Translations under genes and position numbers: made by a program
Origin: Mucilaginibacter dorajii
GTDB taxonomy: Bacteria; Bacteroidota; Bacteroidia; Sphingobacteriales; Sphingobacteriaceae
Assembly (NCBI RefSeq): GCF_024808255.1
Contig: NZ_JANTYS010000030.1
Span: forward strand, 1 to 64,000
DNA: 64,000 nucleotides
Reading direction: 5' to 3'
Notes under the pieces: model-generated
Database searches by the model: none
Seen by the model: the letters and a program-made list of their open reading frames with translations, nothing else
What the model was told of the DNA's origin: nothing
Shown here: positions 32,710 to 41,225 of the stretch, piece by piece
How positions within the stretch are numbered: the first letter of the stretch is position 1
How the letters are laid out: every line of letters begins with the position of its first letter

Positions 32710-33362
32710 CGTTTACAAATAAATGAATAACTCCAGCATCCGTATAATACAATGTTAAAAGCGTTATAAATATAATAAGTTAAATGCTTTATGGATTTCA
32801 TTTTTTCGGGCGATAGGTGTTCGAAAAATATATTACATGCCGTGGTCCCAAAATAAAAAAACAACACACCGGCTACCCACCAAAAATCGCCAGAATATAG
32901 TAGATTGGTATAAGCTTCGTCTTTAAGAAGATAATAGTAATATAAGAAACTCAATAGTATAAATATAACGAGCATTACCGTGTTAGTTAACTCGTTATAA
33001 ACGTAAATGCCGTGGCTAAATAACTCATATAAATAAATTATCATGAGCAAGCTAAAGCTGCTCATGATAATTATAAAACTGTTAGTGTATTTTTTTAACA
33101 GATGCATAAACATCATGCCGATAAAAAACGCCTGGGCGATGAGTAGTATGTTATAAAGCCAAACATTTGGATGAACATGAACTCTATCTGCCAGGTATAA
33201 ATCCTTCAAATACTTACCGGTAAACTCAGTTACACAAGTAATAAACAGGAAAACTATCCAGCTTTTCCAGAATATGTCATTAACCTTTCTTAGCTTAACT
33301 ACTGCAATAATGAAACAGCAAACCTCGGCAATTGTATTTATGGTTAGATATTTTAGTAACAT
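32673..33362 (-). CDS. Polytopic membrane protein of signalling module B
   Basis: A 229-residue membrane protein with about seven helices, homologous by eye to the module A protein at 14004-14636 (FWWVAGVLFFYFG and a last helix ending SFICK). It has no enzymatic motif. It follows the lipoprotein gene by 20 bases and overlaps the kinase gene by 37. The likely role is transmembrane signal relay between the lipoprotein and the kinase; inferred from conserved order in both modules. Confidence 0.72.
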   Translation of the reverse strand: MLLKYLTINTIAEVCCFIIAVVKLRKVNDIFWKSWIVFLFITCVTEFTGKYLKDLYLADRVHVHPNVWLYNILLIAQAFFIGMMFMHLLKKYTNSFIIIMSSFSLLMIIYLYELFSHGIYVYNELTNTVMLVIFILLSFLYYYYLLKDEAYTNLLYSGDFWWVAGVLFFYFGTTACNIFFEHLSPEKMKSIKHLTYYIYNAFNIVLYGCWSYSFICKRWEMKILPGQSS

Positions 33363-33382
33363 AGGTATCTGTTATTTTTTAA

Positions 33383-34312
33383 TCAAGGCTGAGGTAGCGT
33401 TGCTCCTTTGCAATTGTTTGGGCATTGTTCGCCGTTATCGGTTAGACCCTTGGTTAAAAAGCATTCATAGTAATCAGTATTAATATTTTTGTTTTGCGGG
33501 TCCTTCGTGGTGGTGATTATGAAATTATGCGTATCATCTTTATGCTTACTATCGGCAGGCTGAAACCCAAGATATATTCGGATTCCGGTTACGTTATAAT
33601 CTTTAGGGGCGGCATTTAGTTCACGGTCCAGGTAATCAATAAAACCTTTGCTAAACCATTCACTTTTTGTTTCAATATCAATTGTATTATAATCTGGTTT
33701 AGTATAAGCAGTTGCCCATTCTTTCGCCACCGCGCAATCAACCTGGTGTTCTGCTTGCAAAGTACAATTTGCCTTGATGCACGGATTAGCATAAAATAAC
33801 AATGCACCACCTTTATCGCTTCCATTTTCGTCCTTTGCATTAACTATAGCAGTTTTCAGGAAAGATGAAGAATGTTTAAAGTAATCTAAATGTATTTCTT
33901 TGGTCGTGTCCTCCGGATTTGGCCCATCATCAACAGTCGTTACCCAAATAAATGTATTCACTCCATCTGCCTTTCTTGCCAAATAGATACGAACGCCATC
34001 GGCAGGTTCATTATGTAATAATACATTGAGACTATCGATAAATGCTTTAGTAAACCACGAAGATGTCTTTGTATCCAAAACTCCGGGATCATCTTTAAAA
34101 TCCTGAACCATTTGATTGGTTTTTTCATAGCTATATCCACTTAATGAATACCTAAATGGAGTTAAATCTTGTAGAAGTGTTTCTTTGTTACCCGTATCTG
34201 ATTTAACGGAATCTGATTTTTTCATCTCTGATTTACCGCGATTTGATTTACATCCGCAGATACTTGCTGCTACTAATGAGATAATAAAAAATTTAAACAG
34301 GGACTTTTTCAT
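33383..34312 (-). CDS. Lipoprotein with two GIRIY-type domains (module B)
   Basis: 309 residues with a type II signal (SLVAASICGC, lipidated Cys19 or Cys21). Two similar halves follow. Half one: SSWFTKAFIDSL (about 85-96), GVRIYLARK (106-114), FIWVTTV, then CIKANC (178-183). Half two: SEWFSKGFIDYLDREL (218-232), GIRIYLGF (243-250), NFIITTT (263-269), then CPNNC (297-301). The module A protein carries one such unit. No family name is recognised. Periplasmic or outer-membrane location and the Cys pairs suggest a sensing or ligand-binding role for the adjacent two-component system. Confidence 0.7.
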   Translation of the reverse strand: MKKSLFKFFIISLVAASICGCKSNRGKSEMKKSDSVKSDTGNKETLLQDLTPFRYSLSGYSYEKTNQMVQDFKDDPGVLDTKTSSWFTKAFIDSLNVLLHNEPADGVRIYLARKADGVNTFIWVTTVDDGPNPEDTTKEIHLDYFKHSSSFLKTAIVNAKDENGSDKGGALLFYANPCIKANCTLQAEHQVDCAVAKEWATAYTKPDYNTIDIETKSEWFSKGFIDYLDRELNAAPKDYNVTGIRIYLGFQPADSKHKDDTHNFIITTTKDPQNKNINTDYYECFLTKGLTDNGEQCPNNCKGATLPQP

Positions 34313-34525
34313 GATGTTTAGGATTAGGGTTTGTGCTTAAATATAGTTAATAGTTGTTAAAAATTGTATCTCAAAGTTCCATAAGTGGATTGTTACCGGG
34401 CAGGTAGCTTACACGGTATTTATTACCGTAAAAATACCCTGCTGTTTAAGGCGCTTTCACGCTGAAACATGCACACATGCCTTGCGAAATTTGGATCACA
34501 CAATAACCTCTAAACTTTAAAGATC

Positions 34526-34759
34526 ATGTCAAAAAATGAAGGATTAACTTTTGAAGAAGTTAACAACCATGTTGAAAAACATTTCACAACAGAAACTCAC
34601 GCAGCATTATCAGCTGGTGGTACCGATATCTGTAGTATTTACACTATAGTTAGGCCTATTTTGGTTTTGGTATCGCAGGCCATTTTTATTCCGCAAAAAT
34701 GGAGAGAGGCAGTGAAAATTTTAATTGGCGCAATAGATGCCATCTGCCCAGGCCATTGA
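34526..34759 (+). CDS. Double-glycine leader peptide, bacteriocin-like
   Basis: 77 residues. The first 32 look like a leader: acidic, helical LTFEEVNNHVEKHF, ending LSAGG, the cleavage site type used by peptidase-containing ABC exporters. The remaining 45 residues are hydrophobic with Cys36 and Cys74, a basic patch (PQKWREAVK) and the tail CPGH. No exporter or modifying enzyme is directly adjacent. It is divergent from the module B lipoprotein gene, 213 bases away, so it may be a target of that system. Bacteriocin or signal peptide are both possible. Confidence 0.6.
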   Translation: MSKNEGLTFEEVNNHVEKHFTTETHAALSAGGTDICSIYTIVRPILVLVSQAIFIPQKWREAVKILIGAIDAICPGH

Positions 34760-34764
34760 GCGCT

Positions 34765-34805
34765 AAATGATATCGCCGGGATTTATTATACCGGGGATAT
34801 CATTT
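34765..34805. terminator. Hairpin after the GG-peptide gene
   Basis: AAATGATATC and GATATCATTT, with an inner CCGG/CCGG extension, form a strong stem five bases after the peptide stop. No T-run follows, so it may act as an mRNA end-protecting hairpin rather than a classical terminator. Confidence 0.6.
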
Positions 34806-34807
34806 AA

Positions 34808-35032
34808 CAGTTAACTAAGCCAGGTATATCTGGTAACGGCACCCGCGTTCCGTTAGCCGAAAACACGGCTTTACCAACAGAATTGGATTACGTGTTGAAT
34901 AAACTTAAAGAAAATCTTCGCTCACACCTTGATCCTGTAAAAAAAGTAAGATCTGTTATTATCTATACTTCGTTTCGCTCATTCCTGCTCCAACTTTTTT
35001 GTCGCAAACTCCCCCTCACAATGTCATAAACC
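34808..35032 (+). pseudogene. Open stretch without start codon, possible gene remnant
   Basis: After a TAA at 34805-34807 a frame stays open to a TAA near 35030 and reads KPGISGNGTRVPLAENTA, then LPTELDYVLNKLKENL, with protein-like composition, but lacks any plausible early start codon. I do not recognise the family. It may be a decayed 3' end. Otherwise the stretch 34806-35077 shows nothing further. Confidence 0.25.
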
Positions 35033-35077
35033 GACCCTTTTATTTGCAGGTTAAATGATAGTTTTGTTTAACCAATA

Positions 35078-35533
35078 ATGCCAAACATGAAAACTGTATT
35101 TGACAAAGCAACACGCCATCAATTAATTACCCGCATTAACACCCTTGACGAGAATAGTAAAGCCGAATGGGGTAAAATGAATATTTACCAGATGCTTAAA
35201 CACTGCACCCTGGCCGAAGAACTATACCTGGGCTATAGTACCCATAAACGCGTGTTCCTGGGCCGGCTGATTGGCAAAATGGCTTTGAAAGGTATGCTTA
35301 AAGATGAAACGCCGATGGCCCGCAACGCGCCAACCAGTCCGCAATTTATAGTAGCTGAAACAAGCGGCGATATTGAGGTACAGAAAAAGCGCTGGATTGC
35401 GCTTACAGAGGAGTACGCCAGCTTTGATAAACCGGAGTTTGTACACTGGTTCTTCGGTAAAATGACCAGGGAGCAGTTAGGCCGGTTTGTTTATAAACAT
35501 ACTGATCATCATTTGAGGCAGTTTAATGCGTAG
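35078..35533 (+). CDS. DUF1569 (DinB-like) family protein
   Basis: A 151-residue cytosolic protein of the DUF1569 family, a DinB/YfiT-like four-helix bundle of unknown activity. Matching segments are EWGKMNIYQMLKHCTLAEEL (about 30-49) and the C-terminal MTREQLGRFVYKHTDHHLRQ (about 129-148). His41 and the TDHHLRQF histidines could form the metal site seen in DinB folds. Translation may start at Met1 or Met4. The gene stands alone. Confidence 0.82.
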   Translation: MPNMKTVFDKATRHQLITRINTLDENSKAEWGKMNIYQMLKHCTLAEELYLGYSTHKRVFLGRLIGKMALKGMLKDETPMARNAPTSPQFIVAETSGDIEVQKKRWIALTEEYASFDKPEFVHWFFGKMTREQLGRFVYKHTDHHLRQFNA

Positions 35534-35602
35534 AGGGAGAATCAAGGATTAAGAGTCAGGAACCAAGACAAAAGGCCGCGTTTTATTGGGGAACATTAGC
35601 CT

Positions 35603-36064
35603 TCAATTTGTGACCGATACTTGCTCTTCAGCATCTGACAGTTCCTTTTTTATCCGGCCCATAGCTTTTATAAACCGGATAAAGAACCAGGTGTGGATAC
35701 AAAAGAAGGGCAAAGCTGCGGCTGCAAACAAGGGCCACATATCTGGTTCATCCGTCGAGTCGCTTGTGGTAACAAAAATAATGATAAGTAAAACCGGGAT
35801 AAGATACCAGGAAAAGAAAATATAGCTTTTTTCATTCCTTACATCGGGATATAGGTTAAGGAACAATGTGGCAGCACCGACAACAAGCACTATTGCCAAA
35901 ATAGCACCCAGTATACTCAACACCAAAGCGGCCTGCTTTCCCTCAAAACCTTCCGACGGTTTTAACAATACCAACTGTATGGCTAAACAAGCCGCAAGCG
36001 GACTAAGAACCAACGTGGTCAGCCAGCCCTTACGAAGTTGTTTTAAAATTATATCCCTGGTCAT
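35603..36064 (-). CDS. Small four-helix membrane protein, unknown
   Basis: 153 residues with four predicted helices: about 15-34, 47-70, 80-99 and 110-131. A soluble tail ends KELSDAEEQVSVTN. No motif or family recognised. Convergent with the DUF1569 gene and probably monocistronic; the lipoprotein gene at 36221 lies upstream on the same strand with an inverted repeat between. Confidence 0.6.
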   Translation of the reverse strand: MTRDIILKQLRKGWLTTLVLSPLAACLAIQLVLLKPSEGFEGKQAALVLSILGAILAIVLVVGAATLFLNLYPDVRNEKSYIFFSWYLIPVLLIIIFVTTSDSTDEPDMWPLFAAAALPFFCIHTWFFIRFIKAMGRIKKELSDAEEQVSVTN

Positions 36065-36118
36065 CTGAATTAATTTGTTACAATATACAAAATCAAATAG
36101 TTAACCTCCAAACTCAAC

Positions 36119-36146
36119 AATCCCGGTTAATTGCTCAACCGGGATC
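36119..36146. terminator. Hairpin AATCCCGGTT, possible terminator
   Basis: AATCCCGGTT and AACCGGGAT form a 9-base stem with an 8-base loop, 75 bases after the stop of the small lipoprotein gene. There is no strong T-run. Confidence 0.45.
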
Positions 36147-36220
36147 AATTGCTTAAATAATAATCTAACTAAAACACAATTGAGGCTTAGGTTGATGAAA
36201 ACACCAACCCAAACGCAATT

Positions 36221-36421
36221 TTAATTGGCAGGGTTCAACGTTCGTTTGGCCGTTATGGCTTTTTGATAATCATAAGCAGCGTTGTTAACCGATGGTGTTG
36301 CCTTCACCGTTTCTTTAACCTGCTCCTTGGGGGCAGCAGGTTTAGGGGTGACTTCCTTTTTGCAGGATACCGTTGTTGCTATTGCAGCAAGGGCCAGTAG
36401 TGACAAATGCTTTTTCATCAT
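36221..36421 (-). CDS. Small lipoprotein, unknown
   Basis: 66 residues with a signal peptide and lipobox ATTVSC (lipidated at about Cys20), then a Lys/Pro/Thr-rich low-complexity region and an ending TAKRTLNPAN. No family recognised. It lies 48 bases downstream of the alpha-amylase gene's start region in space but is transcribed first-in-line differently: the amylase gene (36470-39070) is upstream on the same strand, so the two may share a transcript. Confidence 0.55.
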   Translation of the reverse strand: MMKKHLSLLALAAIATTVSCKKEVTPKPAAPKEQVKETVKATPSVNNAAYDYQKAITAKRTLNPAN

Positions 36422-36469
36422 TTTGATTTTTTGATTTAAAATTTCCCGTTTATATATTGTTTTGGCCTG

Positions 36470-39070
36470 TTATTGTGTAACCGGGTTTACAAATTGCCAC
36501 ATGGCACTGTACCACCCTGTTTGTGGCCCGGCGTACTGGGCCAGCCCTGTTTGATTTTCAATGTGGATCCACTCGCTGGTTTGCCACCTGTTTTGGATAT
36601 AGCTCCAGCCATCCGTAGCCGTTGCAGACAACCACATGGCACTATACCAGGTGGTATTAGCTGTTGTGCATTCTACATTGCCGTTCTGATCTTCCACGTG
36701 CATCAGGTTACCGGTAGCTCGGTTTTTAAGCAGGTAATAGCCGCCGCCCGCATCAACCTTCGTCCACTGGTAAGCGTTGCCCGATGCGGTTGTACCATAG
36801 GCCACTTTACCATTGCCGGCATCGTACAAATAAGCGTTGGCAACAAAGCGGTTTACTATCTGGTAATAGGTGGTGGTACCGCCGGCGTTTACAGTAATGG
36901 TGGCAACGGCTGTTTTGGCGCTGTCCTGTGTAGTTGCGGTAATAGTGGCCGTACCTGCTGCTTTACCAGTCACCAAACCGGTAGCACTTACGGTAGCTAC
37001 GGTGGTATTACTTGAGGTGTAGGTTACCGTTTTATTGGTAGCATTTGCGGGCGCTACTGTTGCGGTAATTTGCTGGGTTGCATTTATGGCGATGGTGGCT
37101 GTAGTTGGGCTTACTGTTACGCCGGTAACTGCTACCGTAGTGCCTGGGTTGGTATCATACCAGGTGCCATTTATGTACCAGCCGTTTTTGGTGCGGTTAA
37201 GGTCGGCGGTTTGGTTGGTGCCATCGTTAAAGATGAGGTTGGTTGAAGTTACATTGGTAAATGTGTAGCTAAACCAGCCATTGCCTTCGTTGGTCATGTT
37301 AACGCCCGGCCAGCTACCATCGGCTAACACGCCGGCCGGCATGGCGCTCCACCAGTAAATTTTAATCCCTGTTCCCCAACCTGATGGCGGCGAAAAGTGT
37401 ACCGTAAAGCTGGTACCCGCGGTTACGGTAATAGTTGACGCAGCTGTTTTAGCGCCATCGGCAGTTTTTACGGTGATAGTGGCCGTACCTGCTGCTACGG
37501 CGGTTACCAAACCGGTAGCGCTTACGGTAGCTACGGCTGCGTTGCTGCTTGTCCAGGTAACAGTGGTGTTGGTTGCATTAGCCGGGGCGATGGTGGCAGT
37601 TAATTGTTGGGTAAGCCCGGCAGCAACTGATGCCGTTGTTGGCGATACGCTTACCCCGGTTACTGCAACCGGTGCCACATTGGCATTGGTCAAAACAATG
37701 TATTGAAAAGGGTTTAAGGTTTGGGTTGCACCCGATGTTAGGGTTTTGGCAGTGCCCGAGTAAGCATCATTATAAGTACCCGCAATCCCGGCCGGGATGG
37801 TATAACTTGATGTAGCGTTACGCAGGTTAACCATTACCACAACCTTTTCCGTACCCGAAATTTTGGTAAATGCGCAAACATTGGCATCGGCATAGCTTGT
37901 CATGGTGCCACGGCGAATGGCGGTGCTGCTGGTGCGGTAATTAAGCACCTTGGCAAACTCGGCAGTAACGCTGGCATTTTGTGTCCAATCTATCTTTACA
38001 TTGGTATATGGCCAAAAAATCTGTTGGTTAAAGGCTACTTCCTGGCTGCCGAACAGAAACGGCACACCACGCATGTAAGCACACACCACAAAGTTGGCCA
38101 TTACGCCCGATGTGCCTTTAAAAATAGTAAGCGGACCGCCATCACTTGAGCCATCCACGTCGTGGTTATCGGTATAACGGATCATTTGCTGGCTGCCGGT
38201 AGCATCAGTGTACTCGTAATTGGTGGAGTTAGTGATATCATTGGCAACGTTTTCGCCATTAAGGGCTATCTTTTTAAGGGCGTTGTAATAAAACTGATCA
38301 CCAAAATTGAAATCGAAACCGGTCTGGAAGTTTTCGCGGCGATCGCCTTCGGCAAACATTAGCAGGGTGTGGCTGCTAATGCCGCGCAGGTTGCTGATAG
38401 CTTGTGTCCAGAAATCGAGCGGCGGGTTATTGGCAAAATCGCAGCGGAAACCATCCACATTGGCGGCAAATACCCAGTAGCGCATGGCATTGATGATAGC
38501 GGTGCGCAGTGAAGTATTGGTAAGGTTAAAGCCAGCGATATCCGGAAAGGAGGCCAACTGCGTGATATTGCCGCTGCCGTCGTGGTTATACCAATCAGGG
38601 TGCTGGGTTGTCCAGGGGTGGTCCCATGAGGATCCGTTCACCACAAAATCCAATATCACGGCCATGCCGCGGCTGTGGGCACCATCAACCAGGGTGCGCA
38701 GATCGGTAAGGCTGCCGTATTCGGTGGCAACCCCATTAAAATCCTTGATACAATAAGGCGAATTGGAGCTTTTGGCATCGGTACCATGCGGGTAAATCGG
38801 CATCAGGTAAATTACATTGGTGCCTACGGCTTTAATGTTATCCAGCCGGGCAGCTACACCGGCCAGGTTGCCTGCAGCACTAAAAGGGCGAATGTTTACC
38901 TGGTACAGGTTAACATCCATGGGGTTGGGCACATTGGCAAAGGGTGTTCCGTACTGTGCCGGGTCCTGCGCATGTGCCGCCATGGTAAAGAGGGTAAGTA
39001 AAAAGAGCATTAGTTTTTGCAGCCCGTTCCTTTTCAGGTGGCACCACACATCACATAGAGTTGTTTTCAT
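36470..39070 (-). CDS. Secreted multidomain alpha-amylase (GH13)
   Basis: Starch-degrading endo-glycosidase, 866 residues. A signal peptide ends about TMAAHA (residues 30-34). The GH13 barrel covers about 50-440, with catalytic Asp211 (GFRCDFA), Glu241 (FAEGD) and Asp304 (DNHD). A bacterial Ig-like (BIG2) domain is at about 470-550. A starch-binding CBM26-like module (FTVHFSPPSGWGTGIKIYWW onward) follows, then a second BIG2 domain at about 645-725. A ricin-like beta-trefoil tail with HVEDQNGN and HIENQTG completes it. No susCD-type uptake genes are adjacent, so it acts as a free secreted enzyme. Confidence 0.93.
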   Translation of the reverse strand: MKTTLCDVWCHLKRNGLQKLMLFLLTLFTMAAHAQDPAQYGTPFANVPNPMDVNLYQVNIRPFSAAGNLAGVAARLDNIKAVGTNVIYLMPIYPHGTDAKSSNSPYCIKDFNGVATEYGSLTDLRTLVDGAHSRGMAVILDFVVNGSSWDHPWTTQHPDWYNHDGSGNITQLASFPDIAGFNLTNTSLRTAIINAMRYWVFAANVDGFRCDFANNPPLDFWTQAISNLRGISSHTLLMFAEGDRRENFQTGFDFNFGDQFYYNALKKIALNGENVANDITNSTNYEYTDATGSQQMIRYTDNHDVDGSSDGGPLTIFKGTSGVMANFVVCAYMRGVPFLFGSQEVAFNQQIFWPYTNVKIDWTQNASVTAEFAKVLNYRTSSTAIRRGTMTSYADANVCAFTKISGTEKVVVMVNLRNATSSYTIPAGIAGTYNDAYSGTAKTLTSGATQTLNPFQYIVLTNANVAPVAVTGVSVSPTTASVAAGLTQQLTATIAPANATNTTVTWTSSNAAVATVSATGLVTAVAAGTATITVKTADGAKTAASTITVTAGTSFTVHFSPPSGWGTGIKIYWWSAMPAGVLADGSWPGVNMTNEGNGWFSYTFTNVTSTNLIFNDGTNQTADLNRTKNGWYINGTWYDTNPGTTVAVTGVTVSPTTATIAINATQQITATVAPANATNKTVTYTSSNTTVATVSATGLVTGKAAGTATITATTQDSAKTAVATITVNAGGTTTYYQIVNRFVANAYLYDAGNGKVAYGTTASGNAYQWTKVDAGGGYYLLKNRATGNLMHVEDQNGNVECTTANTTWYSAMWLSATATDGWSYIQNRWQTSEWIHIENQTGLAQYAGPQTGWYSAMWQFVNPVTQ

Positions 39071-39720
39071 AATTTATTTCGGTTAAGTAATTGCTTATCA
39101 ACCGTTCCCGTAAACTGATGGATCAACACGCCTGTGCATACGCAAAGCACCGTTTGTTATCCATTCAAGAAAAAAATAGCACTGGTTTATAATACCACTG
39201 ATTGGTCAGATCGGGTAAATCAAAAATAGGCGAAGAATTAGTTGAAAATTATGACATTGATGCTCAATATAAATTATAATAATTTTAATTATTTAATAAA
39301 CAGCTGATAATCAAAATATTAAATAGGAATAAATTAGTGCGCAATATAAATTATAAGAGATTGGCAGTACACTTGTTTTTAGGTTTTTAATACGCTTGGG
39401 TAGCAAGAAGGCCGGTTGCGATGGGGATTAATCGAGGCGAATATATGGGCGTATCCCGCTGATATAGGCGGGCTAGGCTTTCCGTTCATACGCCTTCAGG
39501 CATTACGCGGGGGCCTGTATCCACGCCAATCCCTTATGTGGGAATCCGTAGCCGGAATGGGTGATTGGTACCAGTAGCGTTCCATCGGAACTATTATATA
39601 TAATTATAAGCATATAAATTTTCAGGATGTGTCAGAATATTAAGGGGCTGACTGCGGATCAGTCCGTGCGAGTATATAGCTTAGCCGCTATATCGGCGGG
39701 AATGCAGAGAGTTGAGAATA
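39071..39720. other. Gene-free stretch upstream of tRNA-fMet
   Basis: About 650 bases with no supported gene. AT-rich sequence at 39175-39370, including two near-repeats of TAAATTATAA, gives way to a GC-richer segment (39400-39600) with several short inverted repeats such as GGCGTATCCCGC and GCGGG/CCCGC. It looks like a structured or degenerate repeat. The amylase promoter should lie near 39071-39170, but no convincing box was found. Confidence 0.4.
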
Positions 39721-39723
39721 AAA

Positions 39724-39760
39724 CAAAAAAGCCTCTCAGATTTCTCTAAAAGGCTTTTTA
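39724..39760 (-). terminator. Terminator of tRNA-fMet copy 1
   Basis: On the minus strand AAAAAGCCT and AGGCTTTTT pair around a 17-base loop, ending in a T-run, directly downstream of the tRNA. Confidence 0.75.
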
Positions 39761-39766
39761 CTGGGG

Positions 39767-39839
<73 letters not shown>

Positions 39840-39946
39840 CTATTTTAATTTGGTCATTGCAGTCATAAACTCTGCAGTGTTTTTCCTGCTTGCCAGGAGG
39901 TTTGTTTTAACAATGGCTGATATCGCTATGCCACCATTTAGAAATT

Positions 39947-39976
39947 AAAAGCCTTAAATCTTTCGACTCAAGGCCT
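39947..39976 (-). terminator. Weak hairpin between the two fMet genes
   Basis: On the minus strand GCCTT and AAGGC pair around a 14-base loop, followed by TTTT. It lies eight bases after copy 2 and could end its transcript. Confidence 0.4.
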
Positions 39977-39983
39977 TCGTGGG

Positions 39984-40056
<73 letters not shown>

Positions 40057-40202
40057 CTATTTTTGTTGGTATTTACATAACGGACATAACCCCGAAATGT
40101 TTGTTCCAATTGTCAAAAATGCAATTTGCACTCCGTTTTAATTGGACTGCAAAGATATAATTCGTTTCTTTGCAGTCCAAATATATTTTTAATTATTTTT
40201 AT

Positions 40203-41078
40203 ATGAGTCACAAGGCAGGTTTTGTAAGTATAATTGGTAAGCCCAATGCCGGTAAATCAACCCTTATGAACGCCTTAGTAGGCGAAAAAATGTCCATCAT
40301 TACCCCCAAAGCGCAAACTACACGTCACCGTATTTTGGGAATTGTGAATACCGATGAGTACCAGATTGTTTTTTCGGATACGCCCGGCGTTATTAAACCG
40401 CACTATGCCCTGCACGAGAGCATGATGCACCAGGTTGATGGATCTATTGTGGATGCCGACCTGATTTTGCTGGTTACCGATATTTACGAGGAGTACGATG
40501 AAACCGACGTTTTAAAAAAGCTGGAAGGCTCATTGGCACCTTTAGCGGTACTAATTAATAAGATTGACCAAAGCGATGAGGAAACCGTAAAAAAGAAGAT
40601 TGAGTTTTGGCAGGAAAAGCTAAACCCTAAAGCCATCTTCGCGATATCGGCCCTCCACGAGCACAACATCAAAGCGGTGATGGATTTTGTAATAAGTGAC
40701 CTGCCCGAGCATCCGGCCTATTATGAAAAGGATCAGCTGACTGACAGGAACGACCGCTTTTTCGCGTCGGAAATGATCCGTGCGCAATTGCTTAAACAAT
40801 ACAAAAAAGAAATTCCCTACAGTGCCGAAGTGATTGTAACCGCCTTTGTGGAAGGCGAAAAGCTACACCGCATTAGCGCCGAGATCATTGTAGAGCGCGA
40901 TTCGCAAAAAAATATAATTATTGGCCAGGGTGGCAGCATGCTTAAAATTGTTGGCACCTATGCCCGCAGGGATATGGAAGAGTTTTTCCAAAAGAAAATA
41001 TTCCTGGAAATGTTTGTGAAAGTTATACCCGACTGGCGCAGCAAAAAAAATTACCTGAAAAAATTCGGGTACGAATAA
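40203..41078 (+). CDS. era: GTPase Era
   Basis: Essential GTPase that binds 16S rRNA and aids 30S subunit maturation. From the ATG at 40203 (MSHKAGFVSI) it has 291 residues, matching the family; an in-frame ATG at 40170 would add 11 atypical residues. G1 is GKPNAGKS (about 10-17), G2 TTRHR, G3 DTPG (about 60-63) and G4 NKID (about 122-125). The C-terminal KH domain contains IIGQGGSMLKIVGTYAR (about 234-250). The gene der follows 147 bases later with an inverted repeat between them. Confidence 0.97.
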   Translation: MSHKAGFVSIIGKPNAGKSTLMNALVGEKMSIITPKAQTTRHRILGIVNTDEYQIVFSDTPGVIKPHYALHESMMHQVDGSIVDADLILLVTDIYEEYDETDVLKKLEGSLAPLAVLINKIDQSDEETVKKKIEFWQEKLNPKAIFAISALHEHNIKAVMDFVISDLPEHPAYYEKDQLTDRNDRFFASEMIRAQLLKQYKKEIPYSAEVIVTAFVEGEKLHRISAEIIVERDSQKNIIIGQGGSMLKIVGTYARRDMEEFFQKKIFLEMFVKVIPDWRSKKNYLKKFGYE

Positions 41079-41085
41079 CAGACCT

Positions 41086-41216
41086 TTAGAATCAAGAGTC
41101 AAGAATCAAGATATTGCTTGGCTCAGTAATAAAATTTCATTTATATAAGAATGAGAATTTTAAGATGGATAGATTTGTATAAATCTTGAATCTTGATTCT
41201 TACTTCTTGACTCTAA
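41086..41216. repeat. Inverted repeat, AATCAAGAGTCAAGAATC family
   Basis: An AGAATCAAGAGTCAAGAATC arm at about 41088-41112 and its imperfect inverse at about 41182-41216 lie between era and der. The same vocabulary occurs in the outer arms of the element at 61828-62030. Confidence 0.7.
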
Positions 41217-41225
41217 TTTAAAAGC

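Noticed and set aside
36473..37015. Plus-strand 180-residue Cys-rich frame opposite the amylase gene
   Set aside because: Shadow of the GC-rich C-terminal amylase coding sequence; no start context or family match.
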